From Blakeslea trispora (Eukaryota > Mucoromycota > Mucoromycetes > Mucorales > Choanephoraceae), in NCBI GenBank assembly GCA_025331445.1, contig JAIWNE010000020.1:186001-250000 (forward strand): 64,000 nt of DNA, given 5' to 3'. This document shows positions 10,865 through 20,864 of this stretch, piece by piece. Under the pieces are notes generated by a model, which worked only from the letters and a program-made list of their open reading frames with translations, was not told where the DNA came from and ran no database searches. The first letter of the stretch is position 1, and the number at the start of each line of letters is the position of its first letter. The position numbers were made by a program, and so were the translations under genes.

Positions 10865-11477
10865 AAGGTACCTACTGATCTTCCTAGAAATGCTACATTT
10901 GCCTTAAAGTTTGATTACAAGCAAAGTGGTGTTTCGTAAAGTGATACAATAACAAACCTGTGCCAAGAAAACAAAGAGAAACATTAGCATATGAATTTCT
11001 CTACTTGATAACAAAGTGAATGACTAATTGTAATCTTTCCTTTTTTTTTACTTTCTTAATAGCCAAAGTGCTTATTCGAGTCCGTTTTCCATCATTGGTA
11101 CAAAAGGAGCCATTGTGACGAATTCTTTTGTGTCTGGAACTGCCTCAAGTACTGTGTCTGCTGTCTCTTCCTCCTCAAGTTTTACTGCTTTTTCTAGCTC
11201 TGTTGTCTTGAATGCTACTAGCACCATATCCTCATATATTACTGTTTCTTCTAGCTCTATTTCCCTGAATGCTACTGGCAGCATATCCTCAAGCACTCCA
11301 ACATCTGTAACAGTGATGGATGCCATACTGACTAGCATGCAAAGTATGACTTCTGGAAGCGAAGTTGCTTCTGCCACTACTATGCCTAATGTGTCAAGCC
11401 GTTCTGCAAAGGACTATAGTGTCTCGATGTTAGCTTTAGGCATTACCACCTTAACAGCTCTTTTCATGACTACCTAG
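10865..11477 (+). pseudogene. GPI-anchored Ser/Thr-rich wall protein, 5' part lost to transposon
   Basis: Two exons remain: 10865-10935 and 11063-11477, joined through a GT-AG intron. The retained protein reads PRNATFALKFDYKQSG, then QSAYSSPFSI, which resembles the end of the Ig-like Kre9/KNH domain of fungal wall and plasma-membrane proteins. A long Ser/Thr/Val region with N-glycosylation sites follows, ending in a hydrophobic tail (MLALGITTLTALFMTT) suited to GPI attachment. The coding frame begins abruptly at the terminal repeat of the transposon, so the signal peptide and most of the Ig domain are gone. Unless a start exists inside the transposon this is a dead gene. Confidence 0.6.
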
Positions 11478-11483
11478 ATGAGT

Positions 11484-11702
11484 TCAAACGTTCACATGTA
11501 GACATTGTCTAGAGATATAATGGACTACTCGAATAAAATGCGCAACCTTTATTTGTATATCTGGTATTGCTTTATTTAAACAGTCATTGTTTTCCCAATT
11601 TATCGCAGTACAAACACCAGAGCAGCTTGATCCGCAAAAAGTGACAAGTACTGAACAGTTCATGGTAAGCTCAATCTCTTGAGATGCAACATATGGGTAC
11701 AC
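11484..11702 (-). CDS. Possible small cysteine-containing protein (uncertain)
   Basis: A 72-codon frame on the minus strand contains four cysteines in a short stretch (MNCSVLVTFCGSSCSGVCTA). It lies tail to tail with the truncated GPI-protein gene, 6 bp apart, and downstream of MED20. No signal peptide, domain or intron was identified. It may be a chance frame in a 3' region. Confidence 0.2.
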   Translation of the reverse strand: MYPYVASQEIELTMNCSVLVTFCGSSCSGVCTAINWENNDCLNKAIPDIQIKVAHFIRVVHYISRQCLHVNV

Positions 11703-11799
11703 ATCAATGTAAAAAAAAGAAAAGAGATATAGAGAAAAGGTTTATTATATATGCATAAATATACTGATATTATTTACATGTCAATCAATAGGTATCATT

Positions 11800-12624
11800 C
11801 TAGAACAGCCCATCATTTCTAAACAGCTGCATGTATTGGTAACTTGTATGAGCAGTCGTAAACTCATGGTTGCTTAAACCAACTACTTCATAATTATACT
11901 CATATTCACAAGAAAGCTGTGCTGTTGGAGGCACAATAGACTGAACAAATTCTTGAAATAATAAGCTTGCATTGTTGGGTGTGGAGCATGGATGGTATCC
12001 AACCTAACACATAATCTGTATAAGAATCTCATTGTATACCCTCTTGGGATGATACGATTGACTTTACCTCTAGCAACAAGCCCTTATAGGTAGATCCTAA
12101 CAAAATATTGGCTACTCGTAATGTAAAATCACCAATCTCATAACTTGTACCCTGTTGAAATAAAAAAAAGTAAATCATTGATAACAATAAAAAGGCGATA
12201 TTCATTATCTAACCTCAATAGTGACACTTTGTCTTAATTGCCATAGATTCTTGAGTCGGGAAAGAATGACTTCCATTTCTTTCTCTGCTTCTATCACCAC
12301 ACTACCGTCTACCATACAATAGACGTTTCGTGGCTGTTGTGCAAGTGATACTTGATATAGTAATTTACTATCTTTAAGGGCTATCTGTTGTCGGCTATTG
12401 TTGTCACGGAACACTTTGAACGATAGAGACCAAGGTCCCGTATTTTTCCCATGCAAGGTTTTTGTTACGTGTTCCGCAATAAAGGTAAAGTCTCTCATGC
12501 CTGTTGCATTCTTCCATCTAACAAGACTGGGCTTATACCATCAGCTTCCTTTTCTTTCTTTTTTCTATTAAGCTTCTTTGATTGTTGTTTTGCTTCAGAC
12601 TACTCATTACCATGTTACGCCCAT
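11800..12624 (-). CDS. MED20: Mediator complex subunit 20, 4 exons, 204 aa
   Basis: Exons: 12624-12611, 12526-12214, 12151-12068, 12003-11800; introns of 84, 62 and 64 nt. The first exon codes only MGVT plus two bases, and the spliced start MGVTCLVRWKNATG is the hallmark of Med20/TRFP. Further matches are GPWSLSFKVFR, then VYCMVDGSVVIEAE, the YEIGDFTLRVANILLGSTYK strand and GLLLEVGYHPC near the C-terminus. Length is normal for the family. Med20 belongs to the Mediator head module with Med8 and Med18 and relays activator signals to RNA polymerase II in the nucleus. The tiny first exon explains why no long frame starts at the true ATG. Confidence 0.92.
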
Positions 12625-14250
12625 ATTCTGGTTTATAGTCAAAGTAAGAAGAAAAAGAAGAGACTCTATCCATTCAATTTGTGTCAATTGCATATATGAG
12701 TGGCTTGGTCTTATATATCCTTTTTTGATATTCCGATTCTCTATTATTATGGCGGGGCTGCTGTGTCTGGGGGCTACTCCGCCGGTAATAAGCAATACGA
12801 TTGGACACTGTTAGCCAATAAAAGTTGTTATTACCGTCGCTCATTTAAGTTTTTGCTTAATGGTTTTTGAATGAGTGGGCTCCAACAGAATATTACTAAA
12901 AACTACAGAATTTTCTCTCTTCTACCAAAGAAATTCATCAAGAAAATTCCAGTGATTGCAAGCTTGTTGGACTACAAATAAGAAACGAAAGTGAGTCAGA
13001 CAATCAAGCTAATGAAGTAAGCTTTGTCTCAGAAACGAAGCCAGTAACGTCCTGCAATCCTTACAAGAGCTGTATTTCGTTTAAGGAACACTATTAGAGG
13101 AGTCAATGAAAGATATGCTCGAATAAAAAAGTGTCCCATTTATGGAATCAAGCTTGTAATGTGATTTTTTGGGTAAAAATCATCAGCACTGTACATTTTG
13201 AGGCATATGAAATAACTTACCTCCTGCTATAAACTAAAGAGAGTTTGTTTCTGTTTGAGAAGGGCGACCACAAGCAGTACCAAGATCAAACTTGGTTGTT
13301 GTCGTTTGTCTATATAAATCAAACATTTGATCCTATTTGTTCTTTCAAAAGCTTAGCTTCTCTAAAGAAAGAAAACTGTCTACCTTAAAAGATTTCATGC
13401 TATTGTTTTCTTAGTAATAAATTTGATGATCTTTTTGGTGAATAGCGTTCACTCCACATACAAAACGATCTAAGATGTACAACTCGATATCAAGCAAGTA
13501 GTCTAATATTGTTAAAGCAAAAGCATATTATATCCTTATCAAATAGGTCTTTTCATATGTATTGGCTATCTTTAGAAGGAATCAATAAACTGCATTGATT
13601 GCTGTAACACATACATAGCAAAGAGCAGTTCTTCTCCTGCTGCTTTTTTCCTGCCTATGTTTCTCTTATCGTATTGCGCACTAAAATTATATTACTGTAG
13701 ATAACTGTATTGTTCAATCAGCCTCTATCTCAAATAACGGCTCATTGTTCTTTCCTATTGTCAGCCGTTTCGAGCGATTAAAGATGTCTTTGAAGGTCAG
13801 CATGATGAGTCTGATCAAACAGATGTGTGTTTTATCTTTTTTTGTATATGGTTATCTATTTTAGTTATCATTAAACTCTGTTTCTTTATTGAGTACTACT
13901 TTCTTTGTTCTGAGAAGATGTGTACAACAGATAAAGTTTAAGCAGTTATTTTCTGTGCTTTCCATTTCGAGTGTAACATAACACCAAAGACAGGAATATT
14001 ACTTGATAATAGAAGACAATGAAAATCGCCTTGGCTTTAGAAATATATAAATAGAGAGATAAATTAGAAGAAGGATTGGACCATTCTTATATCACTCTTC
14101 TTTAATTCCTTTTTTTTTCTGTTAATTTCATTGTTGTGCTGCAAATAATACAGGTAATCAATTTAAAGTAAGTTAGCTTAAAGAAGATTGTAAAGCTAAA
14201 CGTAATGAACTCACACAAGTCGTAAATCAGGCGCCAGTATCATCACTTTA
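12625..14250. other. Intergenic between MED20 and the Fanzor gene
   Basis: The first 200 bp upstream of MED20 contain a short GC-rich patch (near 12750-12785) and an ATTGG/CCAAT pair (12802-12819) that could serve the MED20 promoter. A short coding-looking stretch without an ATG occurs near 12900-13097 (QANEVSFVSETKPVTSCNPY, ending TAG); its origin is unknown. The rest is AT-rich with no recognisable gene and presumably includes the left flank of the Fanzor element, although no terminal inverted repeat was recognised. Confidence 0.4.
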
Positions 14251-17200
14251 ATGGTACGTGAAAAGGCCAAACAATACTCTGTTTATACAGATGAAGATGT
14301 CAGAGGACCAATCCTAGCATCTGCTTCTGCTTCTGTTGTCACCCAAGCTACTCGAAGAAGATGGAGAGATCAACCTGCACAAGAATTCATCGGCGCATTT
14401 GAAATGGCTGCAAAAACTTATATTATTGAATGGATGCAAAAATCGCCTAACCCTGCTAATGGTAAAGAAGTACTAAAAGCTAAAAGGACGGCTCCAAAAG
14501 GGTTCTATGCCAAAGTAGAGGAGATGGCCAATCTAGAAAAAGGTGAAGCATCAGCAAGATTTAGAGATGATAACAATATGCCCAGGGGTCATATCGCTTG
14601 GAATCAGTACCTATCAAACAATTTTGATCAAATCTATCAAGAATTTCAAGAGTCTGCTAGAGCAGGCACTCCTAGTGATTTCCTTTCTGCTTTGACAATG
14701 CAAAGCCCAATGAGTGCTGCTTCGCCTTCTGCAGCTAGTCCCATGAGCATGGCTGCTTCTCCATCTGAAGATATACCTATGCTATCTGAAGATGTGCCTG
14801 AAGAACTGGAAACTGAAGAAACTGAAGATGAAAACTATGCTGTCTGTACTGTGTCATTCAACTCAATTTTGCGTAAAAACTTGAATGAACCAATCAAGAC
14901 CATATTTGATACCAAGATGAACATGCTTGTCCCTTCTGCATCTGATTTTGTAGCTGATTTCCAACTCCTTGTATTTCTAACCATGCTTTCATTTCGCAAT
15001 CATACTTTTGTGCTGGACACAAACCAAATCAACTTCCAAGCAGTAGAAGGCTTTAGAACACAAGACATATTTCCTGACAATTTCAAAATGCAAGAACATG
15101 TTCAGCATTCCGCTAGCCCACTACCTCAAAACCATGATGCTCTTGACGCACAAATCCGCGGTTTGTTTACCAGCAATCATCTGAGTTTATTATTATCTGA
15201 ATTCTATGGAGCAAGAGGCATGACTGATGCTAGCAAATCTAAATACCCTCTAATTTTGAGTCTAATCAACATCGTAAAACCACAATACAGCTCCCAAACT
15301 ACCTTTGAAAAAAACTCTCTAAACAGAGAATGCTACGTGTCTGCCCTGACTACCTACCAAACCAATCTATCCAACATGTGGGCCGAGAAGAAAATGTTCA
15401 AGATCCTGTTGGACAAGCTATTGTTAGCACTCTTAAGAATCCATCTGTCTCCTTTGAGAGAAAAAAAGCATCAAGAATACCTCAGTACCTACGCAGACCG
15501 TGCAAAAGAACGTCAAAAGAAGAAAAACGAGGAGAGCCAGTTGCCCCCACAAGTTCAAAACCATGATATTTCTGTATTACCATCAAGTGTGTATCGCAAG
15601 ATCATTAGGAATGAGAAATACCGCTTGAGGAAGTATAACCGGAAAGCAAAAAAAGGTGACATTTGGATCGCACGCGCTGCCGAGAGCAAAAAACGTATCA
15701 AGACGTACGAAGATTTTATCATACAGAAGGTAACAGTTTTTTCTTATCTCGACTTATAACAGTAGCACTCATAAACCTTTATCTTCACTTTATTTAGAAG
15801 AAGCGAGAGACACAAAAACAAACTACATCTAAACATGTTGTTGCTGAAAATGCCCCTGGTCCAAGTCGAAACGACCTCTTGAAGACTAGGTGATGAAGAA
15901 CGAGCTGAAGGCAGCAAAAAATTGGCTGTATCTGTTGGAAGTCAATCTGCAAAGCCTCTAAATATCAAGTCTAGCAAAGGCAAAGAACCAATGAGATCCC
16001 CGTTAGAAGAATCAGCCATGGCCAAAAAAGTATCTGAAGAAGCTGCTTTACCTCCATCCCCCGATGACTATTCTAGTGTTGAAGAAGTAGATATAATTGA
16101 AGAAGAAGATGCTTTGAGGGATAGTAGCCAAGATGCTAGTAGAAGGCGTATATTCGAATTGAAGGGTCTGATGAAAAGCTTACTATTTGAAGATGATGAT
16201 CTCACTCGTGAATCTTTGGTGAATAAACGCGCTGATCTTGCAGAACATGAGATTAATGTATGCTTACTTATTGTCACAAGGCTCAAACCATATATCCCAT
16301 CAAAAACAAACTATGAATCTATTGGCCACCAACTTCCATTTATTATCCTTGCAAATGATCTTCTCCGCTGTGCCGGTTATGCTAGATTTAATCGCAACAT
16401 GTGCCCTATGCCGTCTGCCAGCCTAAAAGCTTTCCGAATGAATGCAGAATCCCTCTACTCTTTGTATTGTAATCATGGTCAACAAAAACTGAGATTCTTC
16501 AAATATGATGGCACACCGCTTCAACGTACAATTGATGTCTATAATCATAAGGATGCTGTATTTAATTCCTTTTTCAATATGGCAAGCATTCAAGCAGCAT
16601 GTAAACAAAACAAGTTGATATTCGCACACAACATCACTATTCTGCCCGGCTTACAGCATGTAAGGTTGTTAGGTACAAAGATGAACAAGCCCAAGGAAAC
16701 AACAGCTTCTTTAAAAAAGCAGCCTTCCACCAGCAATCTTCCAGAATCAACATGGCAGCAAACCCTGTTGCAGTCCGAAAAAGACAAGAATATCCTCAAG
16801 AATGAAATTGCTACTTTGCAGAAAGAAGTGAATGATTTGTCCAAGAACCTGAAGCAAGCTTATAAAGCATACAATGATGGTAACTTTGGTATTCAAATCA
16901 AAGTAGCTAAGCGATATTGGAAAAACCCCTTCTCCGAGCCTTCTGCAACTCAAGCTCTACCAACTGAACCATCTAGGCCATCCACTCCTTCCGAAGAAGC
17001 TGAAGCCGGTCTTTGTGGCTGCTTGCCAGACATCTTTAATATCATTCGCAACGCAATCAACAAACTCAAAGGTACTCAATCTGGTCAGCAGGAACTGCCA
17101 GTGGCTATACCTACCGAGCTACAAAAGAAAGCTTTAGATGACATTCGAAAGGAGATATCTCAGCTCATCAATTTGTTAAAAGAAAAAAGATACGAGGGTT

Positions 17201-18405
17201 ATTTGGCTGTTGAAGAATGCAAGCGCGAGTTGTCTGATCGAAGATTTAGCCTGTATGTTCGACGTAGAGCTGTTGCCATGCCTAAAAAAGACAAGGGAAA
17301 GCAGAAGGCTGAAAAGACCTTGAGACATATCCAAAAGGCTGATGTCAATGAACGAGGTGCTATATTCAAGTCTGAAGATGCAAAACTTGATCCAGATCCT
17401 CAACAACTTTCTCAAGATTTCGTTTTCTCTGGCACGGACAATGGCATTGTAAAAATGTCAGAATCAGTACCTGTTTCACTTGAACGATATGTCTACCATT
17501 TGAAGCTCCACAACCGTTTCGCTGCTTTGACTGAGCAAACTGAACCTGAATTCCAACCATTGCCTGAAGCAAAGACAGTCTCGGCTGAAGATGTTGATTT
17601 TGCAAGTAGAAACTTTCATTACAGACATGAGTTGGCGTTGATGAAGAAAAACAGTCCGCAAGTCGCTGAAGCAGAAGCAGCATTGTCACGTCAAAATTTC
17701 AGTACTATCAAGAATGAAGAAGATGTTTGGAATGCGTACAGATGTTTACAAGATAATAAGAATGTAGTGAGAAGCTTCTACCAGAATGCCAAGATGAAGA
17801 AGGGTGATATGAAAAGAGAAATGTTTATGAAGAAGTCAAAAGACCGTGTTTGTGCTCGAGAACGTCTTTGGTTGAACCCTAAAGTAGAAGCAGTCAAAGA
17901 TCGAAAAGGCAAGAAGAAAGTAGAGCCTCAGTCATCTCAGAAGCAGTTGGTTATGATGATTGGTGATAGAGGTATGGGTGTTGGCTCCAGAATCAAGCGG
18001 CACTTGCGCTATGGTGGAACTTGGAAACAGGATAACCATGCCCGCTATACAACAGTCAGCATTACCAATGAAAACTATACTTCCCAGACATGTGTCTATT
18101 GCTTTCACAAACTTCAACATCCAAAGCAGCTCATACAAGTGAAAGGCAAAACAGTATATAGAAACATGAAAGGCGCATTCCATTGTTTGAACCCTGAATG
18201 CCCATCTGTCAAGAATGGTCGTGGGGTAAGTGGCCGTGACAAACTGTCTGCTCTTGCTATTGCCATTTCCGGGATTACAACTTTGCTCTTTCAGCAAACC
18301 CTCCCTGCTTTCTGTCAAACCATCAGTCCCTCCGACACTGAATTTAATCACAAAACAGCATCCTTTTGTACAAGAAGCGGTGTATTGGCTGCACGCGAAG
18401 CGTGA
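14251..18405 (+). CDS. Fanzor-type RNA-guided nuclease (eukaryotic TnpB homologue), apparently frameshifted
   Basis: Part 1 runs from ATG 14251 to 15729, a GT-AG intron (15730-15798), then to about 15890. Part 2 stays open in another frame from about 15883 to TGA at 18403-18405. The junction needs one frameshift near 15880-15890. Counting part 2 from codon 15922, RuvC-I is FSGTDNGIV (D506), followed by an insert, then IGDRGMGVGSRIKRHLRYGG (681 on), the zinc-ribbon pairs TCVYC (C724, C727) and CLNPEC (C755, C760), and RuvC-III SGRDKLSALAI (D773). This order is that of the TnpB/Fanzor family, which cuts DNA guided by an RNA made from the 3' flank. A canonical RuvC-II Glu was not located with certainty. 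Part 1 (FNSILRKNLNEPIK, FRNHTFVL, SSVYRKIIRNEKYRLRKYNR) is probably the N-terminal extension. Total coding length is about 1,360 codons, long for the family. Confidence 0.8.
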
Positions 18406-19196
18406 TAAGCAAGGTTGTAAGTGTTACACAAACTCTAATTGCTTTAAATTGCTAAACCTTCTCACTCCCCCCCCCCAGACATGACAGCCTTGCCCATGCA
18501 ATTTTTCTTTTTTTTCCAGAATCCTAATTGACTAAAAAAAGACAACTTTTGTACCAAGTTGGATTGTTTGTTACTCTCTATTGTTGTAGCTGTCATTCAA
18601 ATATTTCTCTCTCTTTATACTAAAGAATGAAATTAAACAAACATGCAAGTCAAAATTTATGTTTGTTTATTTGACATTTTTATCATATTATAATTCTTTT
18701 TTTTTTTTTTTATTAACAAACGAAAAAAAAAAATATGCATTTTATGTACAGAAATTGAAATTAAAATGTGAATGAGTCATAATGATAGAGAGAAAATAGA
18801 TAGATAGTAAAAGGGCATAAAGATGTGTAATAAAAGGGGGGGTATGATGCTATGAATATTTTTTTTTTTTTGTTTTTTTTTTTCAGTTATAAAATAATCA
18901 AACAATATAACTTGAAATAAATTGAGATAAAAAGGGGGGGGGGGAGAAAGAACATATAAAAAAAAAAGAAGTTTGCTTAGATTAGAAATAGAGAAAGTGT
19001 AAATTAATAATAAAATAAAAAGAAAATCATGCAAGTAATTTTTGTGATAAAAAAAGGGGGGGAAATTGATTATATGGTGTATAAAGAAATAATAAAAAGA
19101 AAAAAAAAGCAATAAATGGATGTAATATGTTGAATTTTTTTTTTTTGGGAATTGTTGTTGTTGTGTAGGTGTAAAATAAAGAAATTAAAAAAAAAA
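18406..19196. other. Fanzor 3' flank and AT-rich intergenic DNA
   Basis: Directly after the Fanzor stop lie about 130 bp of mixed composition including a C10 run (18469-18478), where members of this family usually carry the guide-RNA scaffold. Beyond 18480 the DNA becomes poly-A/T rich with G runs and no coding potential. It reaches the stop codon of the convergent kinase gene. Confidence 0.4.
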
Positions 19197-20252
19197 TCAA
19201 AACTCGGTAAACCAAGGATGAGACAAGACTTGATGAATCGTGGGTCTATTCTCGGGAGATCTGTTGAGCATACTGGAGATAAGGTGATAACAACCAGAAG
19301 AAACTTTGATCTTGGGATGAACAAATTGACCAGCAATTGCCATATTAGAATCATGGAAGGGAACCTCACCAAACAAGATTGTATAGAGCAAGACACCCAA
19401 AGACCAGATCTCTGCTGGCTCAGCTCGATAGGGTCTACCCATCAAGATTTCAGGTGAAGCAAAGCTGACAGTACCATAGAACTGATTAAAGCAATAAGTA
19501 GCTGATTCACCAAAATGACGAGGCAACAAGACGGCAGAACCAAAATCAATCATTTTCACCTGAAATTGATCATCAATCACAATATTCTCATCCTTGATAT
19601 CACGATGACAGATACCCATGAGATCCAGGTGAGCCACACAGGATGCAATCTGATGAAAGATCATTTTGGCAACAGGCTCTTCAAAGTAGTTATGGCGTTC
19701 AATGCATTCGAATAGATCACATGATGTTCTTCGCTTGATCTGTTGAGGTGGGTATTCTTGAAGAGGTGAATCCAGAGAACTACAGGAACTGATGGAGCTA
19801 CCATCAAATGAGTCCTCAGAGAGAGCAGGCGATCGGGGTATGAGAGATGAATCAAAATAGGCTGTCTGAGACCATTGGGTGCCATGTAGCTCCATGATCA
19901 AATAAAAGAATTGGCTGTCTTGGTATGAATCTACATAACCAATGACACTAGGGTGGTGAACATTCTTCAGCACATAGATCTCCATCGGTATTGTGCCCAA
20001 TTCATGATCTCTGACCCAACTATGACGGGGAATTTTGTTGCGAAAGATAAACTTGACTGCCCTTTCGATGCCTGTTCTCTTTTCAGTGGCAGAGACGACA
20101 AAGCCATATCCACCAGATCCTAATTCTTCACCTACTGTATAGTTGGCAAGGAAATCAGGATGAAATTGGTAGTGTGTTAGATAGCTAGAGGCAATAGAAG
20201 GTGGTGATGGTTCTTTGGGATTGATATAGCTGATTTGGTGTTGGTATGACAT
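19197..20252 (-). CDS. PAS-kinase-like Ser/Thr protein kinase, 351 aa
   Basis: A single exon codes a complete kinase domain: glycine loop GSGGYG (45-50), Lys67 in AVKFI, HRDIKDEN (216-223), MIDFGSA (DFG 236-238), FASPEI in place of APE (265-270) and a C-terminal HPWF. The features HSWVRDHELGTIPMEI and YLIMELHG are close to the kinase domain of PASK/Psk1-type enzymes, which link nutrient status to glycogen and translation control. No PAS domain is encoded; the N-terminus is only about 38 residues. A Ser-rich insert (130-175) sits between the hinge and helix D. It is transcribed divergently from the RabGAP gene. Substrate and function are inferred only from family resemblance. Confidence 0.85.
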   Translation of the reverse strand: MSYQHQISYINPKEPSPPSIASSYLTHYQFHPDFLANYTVGEELGSGGYGFVVSATEKRTGIERAVKFIFRNKIPRHSWVRDHELGTIPMEIYVLKNVHHPSVIGYVDSYQDSQFFYLIMELHGTQWSQTAYFDSSLIPRSPALSEDSFDGSSISSCSSLDSPLQEYPPQQIKRRTSCDLFECIERHNYFEEPVAKMIFHQIASCVAHLDLMGICHRDIKDENIVIDDQFQVKMIDFGSAVLLPRHFGESATYCFNQFYGTVSFASPEILMGRPYRAEPAEIWSLGVLLYTILFGEVPFHDSNMAIAGQFVHPKIKVSSGCYHLISSMLNRSPENRPTIHQVLSHPWFTEF

Positions 20253-20864
20253 AGTTTAAATGAAAGCAAAGTAAATGAAATTTAGAGTAAAATGAATGAA
20301 ATAAAAAGAGAAAATTGATACATTTCAAACAGAATCAAAAAAAAGAAAAAGAAAGAGAAAAAAAATCCGATGTCTTTTATATTGTTTCTTTAATTTTTTT
20401 GGGGGTGTTTAAGGAGTAAAGAAGAACAAGAGGAGAGGGGGGACACAGGGTTCTTGAGAAAATAGACAAGGGAGGAAGGTTATATAAAAAGAGGAGTTTT
20501 ATATGACAATGTTTAATATGAATGAAGATAGGGAGGGGACAAAGCAAAAAAATAAAAGGAATGTAAGTGACAACATCTCTCTTTTTTTTTTTTAAGAAAC
20601 AACAATTGGATCTGCATTCTCTGCTAAAAAAAGAATCGATCGAATACACTCCCTTCAACAAGAAAGAAAATATTAAAGGGGGAGGGGGAAATTGTCTGGT
20701 AAAAATAGAATCCATTTTTTTTTTCTTATGCTGTTGATGTGCACTGACACCATGAATGGATGAAACACTTCTATATATGGCAATAGGGTCATTCATAGGG
20801 TCTGTATACGTATGTGTGTGTCTATTTTCACCTCTTTTTTTTTTATTTTATTTTCTCATACACT
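20253..20864. promoter_or_regulatory. Shared 5' region between kinase and GYP7-like genes
   Basis: The two genes are divergent and their starts are 612 bp apart. The space is rich in poly-A/T and polypurine tracts (for example AAGAGGAGAGGGGGG near 20432) and includes a TATATAAAA sequence near 20480. The 139-codon frame on the minus strand here is low-complexity and not a gene. Confidence 0.4.

Noticed and set aside
17366..18351. Minus-strand frames under the Fanzor gene
   Set aside because: Antisense shadows of a clear coding frame with conserved motifs on the plus strand.
20377..20796. 139-codon minus-strand frame upstream of the kinase
   Set aside because: Low-complexity Phe/Ser/Pro sequence from pyrimidine tracts in a shared promoter region.
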